Both the position numbers and the translations under genes were made by a program. Below are positions 37,801-52,500 of a stretch of DNA of 64,000 nucleotides, piece after piece. The notes below the pieces were generated by a model. The model ran no database searches and was not told the origin of the DNA. It worked only from the letters and a program-made list of their open reading frames with translations. Numbering within the stretch: position 1 is the stretch's first letter; the number at the start of each line of letters is the position of its first letter. Origin of the DNA: Clytia hemisphaerica (lineage: Eukaryota; Cnidaria; Hydrozoa; Leptothecata; Clytiidae); the NCBI GenBank assembly GCA_902728285.1, contig CACVBU010000276.1:186001-250000 (forward strand). Direction: 5' to 3'.

Positions 37801-38100
37801 TACAGTTTCTTTTATAACATTGTCAATTGTCATTCTCTTGTCTTCTTTGTTTCATTTTGTTGATTTTCATAGTTTATCGCCGTCATTTCGCCATTGTCGT
37901 TGTATTGTTGTTGGTTGTTTTCTTCTTCGAGCTATAATAGCTCATTTTCTTCATTCATAACACAGACCAGGGAAGCTTTCGGGTACTAATCTTTGCTCAA
38001 GGGAGCCCGTAGGTGTTCCCATGAGTTCTTTACAGTTTCGTCATTGGTCGGTAGTGTGGGTCAAAGATCATCGGCTATTCGTCGTTCGATCAAGCGGTCG
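34868..38100. other. Intergenic with repeat fragments
   Basis: Contains an isolated CACCCCTGTCTCA end (about 34926) and a CGTGTA-family end (35328-35352). No exon is supported. A mildly GC-richer patch at 37311-37500 is open on the minus strand for 61 codons with no domain. Confidence 0.4.
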
Positions 38101-38176
38101 ATCTGTCGGTCAGTTGATCTGTCGGTCAGTTGATCTGTCGGTCAGTTGATCGGTCGGTCAGTTGATCTGTCGGTCG
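38101..38176. repeat. 16-bp tandem repeat
   Basis: About five tandem copies of CGGTCAGTTGATCTGT with minor variation (GATCGGTCGG in one unit). Confidence 0.9.
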
Positions 38177-38266
38177 GTAGTAATAATAGTAATAGTAATA
38201 CAAATATCTCTCGAATAAATACCGTCTTCCTATACAATGCTATTCTCAACTTCAGTTGAGCTAGAA

Positions 38267-39040
38267 TCTGACAATGTATGTATGTATGTATGTATGCATG
38301 TGTGTATGTATGTCTGTCCGAAAACTTTGGGGCAGGCTGGAGACTTTAAAAATGATTGGATTTGGTTGAAATTTGGCACACTTGTTCCTTGGGTGGATAT
38401 CTGGGGGCATTTTTTTCATTTTTTGAAAATTTTCATTTTTAAGGGCGTGGTCGCGAGTTTTCGCCAAAACGAGGCTAAAACTTTGGGGCAGGCTGGAGAC
38501 TTCAAAAATGATCGGATTTGGTTGAAATTTGGGACACTTGTTTCTTGGGTGAATATCTGGGGGCACTTTTTTCATTTTTTGAAAATTTTTATTTTTAAGG
38601 GCGTGGTCGTGAGTTTTCGCCAAAACGAGGCTAAAACTTTGGGGCAGGCTGGAGACTTCAAAAATGATCGGATTTGGTTGAAATTTGGCACACTTGTTCC
38701 TTGGGTGAATATCTGGGGGTGTTTTTTTTCATTTTTTGAAAATTTTCATTTTTAAGGGCGTGGTCACGAGTTTTCGCCAAAACGAGGCTAAATTTTTGTG
38801 GCATGATGGAGACATCAAAAATGGTTGGATTTGGTGAAATTTGGTACACTTGTTCCTTGGGTGAATATCTGGGCGTTTTCTTTTTCATTTTTTGAAAATT
38901 TTCATTTTTAAGGGCGTGGTCACGAGTTTTCGCCAAAACGAGGATAAAGCTTTTAGGCAGGCTGGAGACTTCAAGGGCTAATCCCTGTGGGTGGTTTTCA
39001 TTATTTTATAATTTCCATTTTAAGGGGGCGGTCATGAGTT
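38267..39040. repeat. (GTAT)n tract followed by five ~156-bp tandem units
   Basis: A GTAT tract (38275-38312) leads into units beginning AACTTTGGGGCAGGCTGGAG at about 38321, 38477, 38633, 38789 and 38944. The last two are diverged. Because 156 is a multiple of three, long open frames appear on both strands (172 codons plus), but there is no start context or domain. The microsatellite-then-tandem-unit layout resembles the Helentron-derived repeats, though the ends differ. Confidence 0.85.
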
Positions 39041-40539
39041 TTTAGTTGAAATTGGTTACAATTTTACAATTGGGCCTACGAATGATTTAAAAACACTGAA
39101 GTTGAGCCCAGTGCGGTTAGCACGTTCGACAGTGATATAAAACATTTCTCAATAACATTTCCAATCAAATATCATAAACTCAACATCCATACGTATGAAA
39201 TTTTCTCATAATCCAACCGCGTATAGAATAATATTACCGTCAATACGAAATCTTACACGCGTGCCTTGGGCCAGTGAATCTATAATACAATAAGGTAAAT
39301 ATTCCACATCCTGCATTCCTATACGTCTCTGAACTCAATATAACTCTCACACTCAGTATAAATAAAATCCAAGCTTCCTCGTGAAACTTCAACGAGCTGC
39401 TGGCAGTAGTCAACAACGCTGTTCCTGACGTAACACCACACAAAGAAACGTCACACATCATTTTTTAATTACTACATCTTTGTTAAAAGAGGATTTGCTC
39501 TTAATTAAAAATGTCAAAGTGCCTCAGGCTAATTGCCTATCAATAATGCTTATCCTAAATTAATACATCCTGTTTCTCCTGCATACACATACATAGTCAA
39601 TCATTTTAAGAATGATGAAGATACCAATTATAAACACAATATGTTTCCTACGCCCCCAACCTATTTAAGCATTAATCAATAGTTCCGCAATTCATGATTG
39701 AAGGACCTCCGGGTCCCAAGAACCTCAAAAGAAGGCTTCAATAGCCAAAATAATAAAAATAAAGTTAAGCTTTTTTAAAGCTTTATGGACTCTAAAACCC
39801 CTGATTCTTATTCTCAGGAAAATTGATAAAGATACTCACAAAATGGTTAAAACATGATAATAAATTTTGAGATTAAAAGCATCCGAGAGAGTTTCAAAAA
39901 TTTTGGATGTTCTTATAAAAAACGTGTATTCAATACAACCAATGTCAATGACCATACCTATCATGAACGTTCGAGATAAAAACCATCTGAGTGAAGACGT
40001 TATGTTTGTTCAGCTTGAGTAGATTACCTCCTACCGCTGAGCTTGCTATAACAGCAGATGGCTCGAATTCTCAAGTCTTCCAGACATTCTGCTATTCGGG
40101 ATATATTACTGGTCGTTTTTGAATATTCGAAATCCCTCAAGGGTCGTATAAAGTTAGTACAAAATTTTACTCCACCCCCTATAGATGAATTTGGGAGAAA
40201 AAGTTCCACGTATCCTGAAATTCTCCAATTTCTCCGCCTTTTTTTCAGTTTTCGTCCCATATATTTCCGATATTCAAATGTCGGGCAGCACCCATTGATG
40301 ACGATCAGGAAAACCTTAATGCCCTCCCCCACCCCATTGGTGGTAAAAATAGTGGGTTGCTTGATGCCATTACTTTCAAATCATGTTTTTCGAATCGATC
40401 CAGCTTGGGAGATGTGTAAAGTGATATCACTGATTCGAATAAAATAAGTATTCTACGAATGGCTTCATGGGGATACATTCAAAATCTAACGTAATTATAC
40501 TGAATTTTTTATTTTTTTCCTTTATATAGGTCAGCGTAC
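39041..40539. other. Upstream region of the APMAP-like gene
   Basis: Should contain the promoter and any 5' UTR exon. The acceptor TTTATATAG ends at 40529, ten bases before the start codon, so an upstream donor exists somewhere here or a leader is trans-spliced. A tRNA-SINE-like GCGGTTAGCACGTTCGAC lies at about 39112-39130. Confidence 0.35.
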
Positions 40540-43500
40540 ATGATAGTATTTCAAGTGGTGGGTGCGGTCGTTGGATTGTTGGTTTTCTATCTATTTGTCA
40601 CTCCTTCACCTATTAAACCTGTCCCCATAAAGTAAGTACTTTACAAAATATCAAAATGACGTCCATCTAACGTCCCGAATAGCCAAATCATATTTATAAA
40701 TGGACATTGAAACGACGTTTTGGGCAGTCTCGGGGGAGGGGGGAGTTACTTAGGCGAAATGATTGTTTACAGTTGGGTATGTGCGAGCAATAAGGGTCCC
40801 ATTTTTAAAAACCGTGATTTTCAAAAATTTGGATTAATGTTGATTGTAATCGACAAAGATTTCAGAGGAAAAGTCTCTCTAAGGGTCTTAAAACTTCACT
40901 TTTACTCTTTATAAGGGGTTAGTGCCCTCCTCTCCCCCTGTGTAGAAAAATGAACCAGTAGACCCAAAATTCATACAAACATGAAGTGTCATGATTTATT
41001 TCGCCATAACGCCTGGGAAAAAGATTTTCACGATCAAGCCGTTTTGTTCAATTTCGCGATCTGACTCCATTACGCCAGTTTTTTGAGGGGCTTTATGCAA
41101 TCTGGGATTGATTGTTTTATTTTTATCTCTGCCTCTCAAACATTCTTTTGGCAAAAAATATTGAAGGATGGACTCTTATTTAATCTATCACTTTTGTTCA
41201 CTTTTCTCTAGGAGTCAAGACCTGCCCTACTTCGATGGCATCTTACAACCAAACAATGCATTGCAGCAGGTCATCAAAATCTTACCAGGAGAACTCAATG
41301 GACCAGAATCTATTCAAGTTGACAAAGACGGTAAGTGTCGAGACTTTTGGCTAATATCTTATCAGGGAAAAAAGTCGGAGGAAAGTATTGCTTTAAACAC
41401 AATCTTGAGGCAATACAGTGTATTGTATATTTTAATTTCATTCTTTTTCAATTTTTGAACTTGCTTGTTATATTATTTTCATTTTTACTTTCTTCTAGGA
41501 AATATATATACGGGATTACACGACGGAAGAATCATAAAGATCTCACCGTCCGGCAAAATAGTTCATTTAGTGCGAACAGGAATGGATCTTCCCGAATGTG
41601 GTAAGGGGATTTTCTCGTTTTTATAGTCTCGGGCACCTAATGAGCATCCCCACGCTAATTAATGTTTTGAAAATTTTCTATTCATGATAATCTTATTTCA
41701 TACCCCCTCACAGGAAAAAATTTTTGGGTTGGAAATTTTGGGTTGGAAATTTTGGTTTTATAATTGAAGGTAGTAAATTTGAGCGATTACCTTAAGCTGA
41801 TTTGGAAAACGTAAATTACCCATAGGTTTTGTAGAATAAACCAATGCCCTTGAAAAATCAAGTGAAAAAACCCAATGTAGAAATGACAATTTTCCAAGGC
41901 TGGTTGGAAAACATGACTTTTTGGGTGGTAAATTTTTGTTTCTCCAAACAGTTTGGAAAACGTTAAAAATCCATGTGGAAATTACATTTTTGTGAAATTG
42001 AAACTCTTTCGATTGGAAAACTAAACTTTTTTGGTTGGAAATTTTTGTTTCTCCAAACAGTTTGGAAAACGTTAAAAATCCATGTAAAATTACGTTTTTA
42101 TACCACTTTCTGCGCATGTCCTTTGAGAAAACCACAAGCGATTTTTCGCGCAGAACTGTTTTGATGTATATCTAACCTAGATATTAGGCTATAATGTGAG
42201 CAGTCAAGCTGTAAGTTTCTGTCAGGTGAGGCGTTCCTTCGGAGCGGCCTCGGTCAATCGCAGTGGGTTCGCACAGTGAAGCACATAGGGTACTTGTGTC
42301 ATAGTTTCAAATGGTGCCCTGCTGAGCTGTGTGAGTGATCTAAGATCAACCACGTATCTGTGCGAACAATAACGAGAGATTGACCGGGAGCCATCGAGCC
42401 TAGGCTAGCGAGCGACTGTTCAAAAAAACAAAAACCTTGTTTAAGATCTCTTTTTCCACATCTCTGTCATCACTTTTTGGATTTTGGCTTTTTTCAACCT
42501 GGATTTTTGAAAATTCCAACCTTTTTTAGCTTGGATTTTGGCTTTATTCAACCTGGATTTTTAAAAATTCCAAGTTTGTCTACTTTGGATTATGGCTTTT
42601 TTCAAACTAGATTTTTGAAAATTCCAAGCCATGGAAAATGCAAAATTTCCATCCTTGGAGAGTGTCCCAAGTTTCCAGGTTGGACTTTCCATTGGATTTT
42701 ATCTATTTTCCAACTAATAAATCTTGAAATTTCCAACCTTGAAAATCAAAATTTTTTTCCTGTGCCTCCCCGAGGGGCAAATCACTAAAATACATCTCGT
42801 ACACAATTTTAGTAAATCAAAAATAAATCATAAACAAATCATAAATCAAGAATAAGTCATAAACCTCGTATACAATTTTTCGAGTGATTTGCCCCTCGCC
42901 CTCCCCCGCTTATTAAGTTTTGAGAATTTTTCCACCCACCCCGTTTGTTAGGTACGCGAGAGTAATGACAAAAATAGTTTCTCCTCTAACAAAGTTCGGT
43001 GAGTTTTGTCACACTGTCATTGATATTGAATTGTTACATTTCTTTTTGGACCTACCCCGGTGGAGGTCCTATAAATTAACCTCTGTTCGTCCGTTCGTCC
43101 GTTCGTTCGTTCGTTACCAACTTTTCTCGAGATTGGCTCATTAGTTTTTTCTGATTTTTGGCACAATGATGCAAAATGTCAATACCTAAATTGTGACGAA
43201 GCCCGATTTTCGAAAAAAATTCATTTCCGGCCAAAAATGCCGGAAATATGCCGGAAAAACTGCTTTTTTGGCATTTTCTCGAGATTTTATCATTAGTTTT
43301 TTCTAATTTTTTGCTCCAAAGATGCGTATTAACAATGCCCAAAACATGGCGGAGTCCGACTTTTGAGAATAATTTTTTTCCGGCGGAAAATGCCTGAAAT
43401 ATGCCTGAAATCGCCGTTTTTCTAGATTTTCATTGGACTTTTTCCTTATAATTGGTTGTTTTTTCATTCAAAAACATTATTAATAGCAATGCCCACCATC

Positions 43501-46500
43501 AAGCATGTTTCAATTTTCAATAAAATTGATTTTTGAAGCCGGAACTATTTTAAAAGTCGCCGGAACAACCTATTTTCGCCGGAAAGACAGTATTTCTTGA
43601 ATTTCTCGAGCTGTACTTTATATTTTTTTATGAAATTTTGCACACTGACGCAATATGACAATACCTAAAATGTGACGGAGCCCGATTTTCGAAAAACATT
43701 TTTTTCCGGCCGAAAATGCCGGAAATATCGAATTTTTATTTTTATTTTTTTCTGATTTTTTGCAGAAAGATGCGTATTCGCAATGCTCAAAACATGGCCG
43801 AGTTCGATTTTTGAGAAAAAATTTTTTCCGGTTGAAAATTCCGGAAATCGCCGTTTTTGCAGATTTTCATTGGATTTTTTCCTTATATTTCTATGTTATT
43901 CACACAAAAACCTTATTGATAACAATGCTCACCATCAAGCATGATTCAATTGTCAAAAAAACTGATTTTTACGACCAGAACTTTCTATTTATTTTTTGGA
44001 CCTACCCCGGTGGAGGTCCTATAAATTAACCTGTGTTTGTTCGTCCGTTCGTCCGTCCGTTTGTCTGTTACCAACTTTTCTCAGGATTGAATCATAGGAA
44101 TCTTTTGATTTTTGGTACAAAGGTGCAAAATGGTGATTGCCAAAATGTGACGGAGCCCGATTTTCGAAAAAAAATTTTTTTGGCTAAATTTCAGCCAAAA
44201 AATGGCTGAAAAATAGGGTTTTTTGGACTTAGTGAAAAATTGGATCATTCAATATTTCTCCTTTTTTGCATGAAGAAAGGGTACCATCATAGGTAAAAGT
44301 TGGCCGTAGCAGATTTTCATAAAAAAATTTTTTTGGCTGAAAAAACGAAACTTTATCTATAAGAATCACTATTTAGATCATAGATCAATGTTATTATCCA
44401 AATTATTATTTTTATTATTAAAAAAAAAGATTATAATGTGTCACGGTGCGATCAGGGAAAAAGTTTCACCGGGGCTGTGAGACAGGGGTGGTTAAAATCT
44501 GACTGAAACGATACTGTCTGTAATCACCAAAAAAGACATTTCAGGTCATAATTTACTTATGTCCAATAAAAAACGTCGAAAAAAGCTAGAGTTTCTTATG
44601 TAAAAATTATATGTTGTTAACAGAGAAAGTGAGCGTATGTAAACATCTTTTACTCATTTAATGAATAGATTTTCGATTAATGAAGAAAGGAGTGAGAGAA
44701 AGATATGTTTGCAAAATATCTTTCTCGCGGTAGCAATGAGAAAACTCCATCGTAGAGAATTTAGAAAGATTTTCAACGAAGCTAATTTATTTTTGTTGTT
44801 ATTAAGCAACTGGTGGAGAACAGATTCTCCTTTTAGTTTTAAAAACAGGTGAAGTAACAGATGAACACATTGCTATTTACAAGAAGTAATTTAAGAGATG
44901 AGAGTTGAATTGGAGAAAATATTTTCAGAGTAACTTATAAATTTTTATCATTTTTGTTAAGAAATACACTCGGTATAATGTTGTGTGTCTCTTCTTTTAA
45001 CTTGATGAAAGGGACTTGAAATCATTTAAACATTTTGCTATATACGTTTTTTTTTTATATAAGGAACACGTTTAAAAGGAACTCGAGGCTGAAAATGGTC
45101 CAAAAAATAAGGAATTGTTTAGGAACTGCTCAGGCTGAGAATAAGAAAACAAGTTTTAAGGAACAGTAAGAAATGGTTATCCAAACTTAGCAGCTATGTA
45201 AATAAGGAACTCGATAAGGAACTTTGAGGCTTAAATTCTCTGTAAAAATAAGGAACTCCAGGCTCAGAGCAAAGTTAAGGTTCCTTATAAAAAAAGAACG
45301 TGTATTGTAGCACTATGTACTATATAATATTACTAATTTTTATCGTTTCAGAGCTAGATATACTTATTAAAACCAAGGTACAAAATTAATAATAACAATA
45401 CTAATATATCGAATTTCTGCCAACGAATCAACGAAAAGTTCCAGATTCAAAGAACTCTTTGATAGAAGCAGTCGTTTCAGAAAAAGCGAAAAAGCAAGCA
45501 AAAATCACCGACAACGAACAACAATTCCAGAAAACATCTTTTGAAGAAAGAAGAAAAGTGCTAGAGAAGAAAAGAAGAAAGAAGAAAAGTGCTAGAGAAG
45601 AAAGAAGAAACCTTGTTATACTGATTATTTTTAATATAAGAAAAAAAAAGTAAAAAAAAATATTAAAAAAGTAAAAAACAAAAGAAAAAATAAATAAAGA
45701 AAAAAAAAAAAAAAGAAAGTAAAAAACAGAAAAAAAAGTAAAAAAAGAAAAAGACTTAAAAAATAAAAGTAAAAACAGAAAAAAATAACAAAAAAGAAAT
45801 ATATTTTTTGTTGTTGTAAATAGGATTGATTTATTGCCCGGTGTCACCTATAAAGCGGTGGAGGGGTATTTGAATCATTTGCCAAAGAGTCACCTCTTGG
45901 CTGTCATTACGCTCATTACGCTCATTACGATCATTACGAATACTGAGAATACGAAATCTGAAAATACTACATTTGGACATACTTTTGAAATTGAAAGATT
46001 GAAGTTTTGTTTATCTAACAAAATAATGGGTAGAGGTAGACCAAAAGGTACACCCAATAAAAATAAGGGTTTTAAAGGAATACCACTTAAAACGTCAAAT
46101 GCAAAAAATAATGTAAATTTGATTCCATTCTCTGATTTACGGGGAAGAAGTAGACCACTGGGACTGAAAAATTTGGGTCAAAATGTTTGCTTTTTCAATT
46201 CTGTAACTCAAGCATTATATTCTGTTGATAGCTTCCGCGCATCTGTATTTAATCTTGATGTCGATAGCCCAATAAAACTTGCAATCAAAGAACTTTTTAC
46301 AAAAATCGAATCCTCTGAAAACACATTGGAAACATATCAGTTTATCAAATCTATAGAATTACCACATTATAACCATACTCTTCGAGAACAGTTTGATGCA
46401 CAAGAATTTATGCTTCATATTTTGAATCAAGTAAATCCTCTAACAGCAGACCAGTTCGTGCCCAATGATAGTATTTTCTGTATATCATTTGCAGAATCAA

Positions 46501-49500
46501 TTTTATGTCAAACTTGCGGTAATTTCTCTAACAAAGAGGTCACTGATAATATATGTCAAATACAGCTTCCAAACCGTTTCAGTGTAAATTCTATTGAAAA
46601 TGCTGTTTCGAAAATGGTTAATGACCCATACGGAGAATTTCTCCAAGAAGCCTACGAGTGTTCTCACTGTCCCGTTCGTACAGTTGCCAAAAAATTCAGG
46701 ACTTTATTCAATGTTTCTAATGTGTTAGTTATTCAATTAGTTATTTTCGGATTTGACCAGAATACTTTCGTGTCTAAAAAGCTAGCCCCCAACTTAAACG
46801 TTGAAACACAATTTGACAATGTTCTGCTGGGAAAGCTTCATTTGCAAGCAATCGTTTACCATCATGGCAATTCGGCTAACAGTGGCCATTACACGGCTGT
46901 TGTAAAATACGGAGAAACTTGGTATAGGGTTGACGATGAGAGTGTTGTACCCATTCCGAATGTTCAGTCTCAGTATAAAGTTGATGATCGTAGCGTTCCG
47001 TACCTTTTGATTTACAAAAAAACTAGTGGAGAAATGCCCACAACACCTATTGAAAACAAAAGTCATTCTGACTCTCAGTATTCTCCTTCTCCAGACATAG
47101 TTAGTACTGGTAATGAAGATCCAACTTCTAAAGTCACACACGCTAATCTTGATGTCGCAATAGACAACCCTTTCCAATCCTTTGCAACGATAAAAAATCT
47201 CACATCTGAAACAATGATGAGAAATTCCCTTCTTCAAGAACTTGATAGACAAAATCGTAAAGTTACTGAAACCAGAAGCACTCTCGATAAACCTTTTACT
47301 CCAGTTAAGCGAAAGCGAAAATTATCAACTTCTTCAAAGAAAAACGCTATGAAAGATGTACGATATAATATGGATGAGGTCAAAAAGCGGTTGTTTAGAA
47401 AAAGTGACCAGTCTAGAAAAAGACATTTTCGGCATAACCAAGATGAACTTGAAAAGAAACAGGAGAGAGAGTCTGTTAAAAAAATAATGAAAAAAATAAG
47501 ATGTAACCAAGACGAATTTGAAAAAGAAAAGGTTCGAAAATCTGATCAGGCAAGAAAGAAGAATTTAAGGGATAACCAAGATGAATTTGAAAAAGAAAAG
47601 GTTCGAAAATCCGACAAGGCCAGAAAGAAGAATTTAAGGGATAATCAAGATGAATTTGAAAGGAAACAAGAAAAAGAATCTGCTCAAAAAAGAATGAAAG
47701 AAACCAGGGATAATCGAGACGAATTTGAAAAAGAAAAGGTTCGAAAATCCGACAAGGCCAGAAAGAAGAATTTAAGGGATAATCAAGATGAATTTGAAAG
47801 GAAACAAGAGAAAGAATCTGCTCAAAAAAGAATGAAAGAAACCAGGGATAATCAAGACGACTTTGAAAAAGAAAAGGTTCGAAAATCTGCTCGGGAAAAA
47901 ATGAAAGATTACCGAAGTTTTCATAGAGCGCAACAACAAAAGGAGTTTGGAAAAGTTCAAAATGCTAGTATGGTTGATCCATCAATAACTTTAACTAAAG
48001 CGTTTGAAATTTTGAAACAAAATTTTGATTCTGCAATAAAAGAAGGTCCTACAAATAAGTGTCACATTTGCATTAAGTGGGAATATAAAGGAAATGGTAA
48101 GAACTTTCTCCATAAGGAATATGAAGAATTTGAGATTTTTGAAAAATGTGATATTTCAAATAAAGATTGTGACCCGGAAAAAATTTATTGGATTTGTTAC
48201 CCGTGCGATAAAGCAATTAAAAAAGATAAGTTACCCATGCAAGCACAGGCAAATAATTTACAGCTATCGCCTAGAATTCCTGAATTAGATAATTTGTGTC
48301 CCATAGAAATGATGCTTGTGTCGCAAATTATTCCCTTCATGTTTATTGTACCAAAACATAAAGGTGGACAGCAAGGTCTCAAAGGGCAGTGCGTAATGGT
48401 TCCGGCAAATCTAGACAAAATTCAAAAGATTTTACCAAGAGTTTGTAGTGAAGAATTTTTAATATCACTCGCTTTAAAGCGACGTCTTACAGATAAAAGC
48501 TATGTGAATAAACAAAATATCCGACCTGCATTTGTTACAAAAGCTTTAGAAAAGTTAGTTGAAATAAATAAATTTTATGAAAATGTTGTACCTAATGCGA
48601 GATGGGAAGATGAAAGTTTGAGAAGAGACCCTGAATTATGGTCACTACTTACTGAAAAAAATGCACAACCTCAGCAAGATGTTGAAAGTGATAGTGATGA
48701 TAACATTGAAGGCAATGATAAAAATCACGAAAAACAAATTAAAGATAACAATTCTTCCCAGCCAACTCTAATGTATGACATTGAAGGCGCAAATATTACT
48801 TCAGAACAAGCTATTGAGATTGCTCATAAACAACCCGCCTCTGTATCATCTGATGAAATTGTCAATATTGCACCGTGCGAAAACGAAATGCCTGTGTCAT
48901 TCTATTCTGAACCAGATTGGGAAGCATTAGCTTTTCCAGGGCATTATCCTGATGCTAAGAATTACTTCAATACGCCTAGAGATAGGAATATAACTCCAAT
49001 AAAATATGTCCATGCCAGGCTGAAATCATCAGATGATAGATTTGCTTCAGATCCTCAGTACATATTTCATTCTTTGCATTGGACGGAAAGCTCGAATGTT
49101 GCTAGTGCAATCAGTTTTTCACAGCAAAAACACTTTCAAAGTGATATTTCAGCAGGATCATTGACCAACCCTGATAACGTTAGACAAATGATAAATGATG
49201 ATCAAATTTTCCAAAACTCATTCAAGAATATTAGAGGAACTCCGCAGTGGTGCCATAACATGATGTTGGATGTTTTAGCTAAATGTCGCGTGTTTGGACC
49301 TAGCACATACTTTCTTACATGGAGTGCAGCATTATTTAAATGGACGAGTATTATCAAAGTAGTCGCTACACAATACGGAGAAAATCTAACAGATGAAGAG
49401 GTGAATAATATGAGCTGGAGTGAAAAAGTTCAATATTTAAAAAGAAACCCTGTCACAGTAGCCAGGCAAATCGATCACATTTTCAATAAAGTTTTTCCAA

Positions 49501-52500
49501 AGATGCTCATGAGCGGCATGCATCCAATAGGACAGATTCTAAATTATGACGATAGAAGAGAATTTCAACATCGTACGGGGCTGGAACACGTCCATTCACA
49601 AGTCCATATTAAAGATGCACCTAAGATCAATGAGAGAGACAGTAGCAAAGACAACGAGGTTATCGATTTCATTGACAAATATGTCACGTGTCAGCTACCG
49701 GATAAAGAAAAATATCCTGAGCTCTACCATCTAGTTAACACAGTTCAAAAACATCATCACACATTTACTTGTAGAAAGAAAAGTGGATCAAGATGTAGGT
49801 TTAAAGCACCTTGGCCACCTTGTGAAGAAACTCGTATTATACGTGGAAAATACATTGATAAAAATGAGTATAGACAAAGCAAAAGAATTTTAGATAAGGT
49901 ACTTGACGAAATTAATAATTACAGTACAGATCTTGAAAGTGTTACTCTTGATGATTTATTATCATCTTGTGATCTTTCAAGAGATGAATATTTCTCTGCA
50001 TTAGATATTGTTCAAAGAAAGTTGACTGTGATTTACAAAAGGGAACCTCATGAAACTAACATCGGCCCATACAATACTGTCATAATTAGCCTTTTACAAT
50101 CAAACATGAACATTCAATACGTTACAAATATGTATGCGGTGTTAGCGTATATTACTTCTTACATGTGCAAACCAGAAAGAAATATGAGTGAACTTAAGCA
50201 AAAGGCACACAAAGAGGCATCTGGAAAAGCTGTAAAAGATAAATTGCGTGCTATAGGAAATGTGTTTTTGACTAAACGTGAAGTATCGACTTATGAAGCG
50301 ATAAAAAGGACTCTGTCTTTAAAGATGCGAACCTCGAATATTGATGTTGAATATATTCCATCAGGACCAAAAGAAAAGCGATTAAGGATGTTAAAAAATC
50401 CATCTGAGCTAGCTAAACTCGATCCAGAGTCCAAAAATATTTACAAAAAGAATTTAATTGACAAGTATGCTCATCGTCCCAACAACTTAAGAGACATGTG
50501 CTATGCTGACTTTGCTTCCACGTATACTTATCCAAAGAAAAACGAAAATGAAGAAGAAAATGAAGTAAATGAATCTGAAACAGAAACTATCGAGATTAAT
50601 GCTGAATTATCCAAAACAATTACATTGAAAAATGGCATGGGGAAAATGAGAAAAAGAAGCCGCGCGTGTGTAATCCGATATCATAAAGTTAGTAAACTTC
50701 AAGATAGAAATAATTACTACCTTGTACTTCTCCAATTATACATGCCTTGGGAAAATGAAGATACCATTAAAGGAGATTGTGCAACATTTGAAGAAAAATT
50801 CTTTGAAGTTGAAGAGGTGATTATGCCAAACATTTTAAAACATGATTCTCATTTTAACCAACCAAATGAAATAGACCTGGACGAAATACCCGTTTATGAT
50901 AACTCTGACTCAGAAAGTAGCAGTGAAGATGAACAAGGCAACGATTATGGTGTATTTCATCCAGATTTGATAGACTTTGATCAAGACAATGAATCTAATG
51001 ATGAATCGAATGAGAACCCCTTGATACCTTTTACTGTGACAAATCAAAATCCTGCTATACCACGTGATTTATTTTACAATATGTGTTCTAATTTTAACGA
51101 AAAACAGCAAAACTTTTTTAATTACATATTTAAATATGTTATGACTCTTAAATTAGCTGAGAAAAACAATTCCCTTGAAAAACCAGACCCATTTAGAATT
51201 CTATTAAGTGGTGGTGCAGGTGTTGGAAAAAGTTTCTTGGTAAAAGCTTTGACGGAACAGTTGAGAAAGATCTTGAAAGAGCCTGGTCAAAATTGTGACA
51301 CACACCCATCTGTTCTTGTAACTGCATCAACTGGTAAAGCGGCAGCAAGCATTGACGGAACCACCTTGCACTCAGTGTTGAAACTACCAATATATGGAAA
51401 GGGGACATACATTATTAATAAATCACTCAGCGATTCAAATATGCAAAATCTGAGAGTAAAATTTAAATACCTAAGGATTCTTATAATTGACGAAATCTCT
51501 ATGATTGGGGACAAAAGTTTTGATGATTTGAATTTAAGATTGCAAAATATCAAAGAAAATAAAGATTCGTTTGGTGGCATTTCCTTGTTATTGATTGGAG
51601 ACTTTTTTCAGTTGACACCTGTTGGTCAAAACTCAATATACGACCCAAAAGGTTTAAGATTCGCATGGGACGAATTCCAACTTTACGAGTTAGAGGAAAT
51701 AGTTAGACAAAGTGGAGATTCTGAATTCGCTGAATTACTTAATAGGCTTCGTGAAGGTAACCATACGTCAGCTGATATCGAAAAAATTTCATCTTTCGAA
51801 CAGACTGATACAACTGAATGGCCAGAGAATTTCATGAAAATGTACATAACTAACCGACTAAAAGATCAGCAAAATTCTCTTTGCTTGAGACAATGTAAAG
51901 AATGGGGTAATAAACATACCTCTTTAGCAAAAGATGAGTCAAGAACTAAAGTTAACTTAAAGAAAGATATGCCAATCAATGAGACTGCAGGGCTACCAAA
52001 GGAATTGACGATATGTGTTGGAGCTAGAGTCATGCTCACGATCAACAAAGATGTTGAAGATAAATTGATTAATGGCTCAACCGGGATAGTTCGATACATT
52101 CAAGGGCTTAGAAACAACAAACCCTCGGGTATGATATTGGTTCAATTTGACAATCCCTCATCTGGTAACAAACTGAAAGACTCGAGATTAAAATATGAAT
52201 ACAAATCATGCGTTCCTATTTACCCAGAAACAAAAACTTTCAAATTCAATGACATTGAAATCACAAGAAAACAGTTCCCATTGATTGTTGCATTTGCTAC
52301 TACAATTCACAAAGCACAAGGTAGTACATTGGAATACGCAAGTGGGAATTTAGATCAATCAACTAGAAGTGGGAAAGGGTTAACACCAGTTGGACCAGGG
52401 CTTCTATACACACTACTTTCTCGTGCCACATCTAGTAACAATATACATTTATTGAATTTCAAGCCTGATAAACATATTGTTGTAAATAATAAGGCCCTAA

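Noticed and set aside
38237-38936. 172-codon plus-strand and 120/92-codon minus-strand frames
   Set aside because: They follow a 156-bp tandem repeat whose length is a multiple of three, and both strands are equally open.
45428-45847. Phe/Leu-rich 139-codon minus-strand frame resembling a membrane protein
   Set aside because: It is the antisense of an A/G-rich low-complexity tract in the Helentron leader.
45834-46025. Upstream extension of the Helentron protein from 45834
   Set aside because: The frame there begins with TTG, not ATG. The first ATG (46026) starts with an AT-hook and is the better start, though an upstream exon cannot be excluded.
46794-47252. 152-codon minus-strand frame
   Set aside because: Antisense shadow of the USP-coding part of the Helentron protein, which has catalytic motifs on the plus strand.
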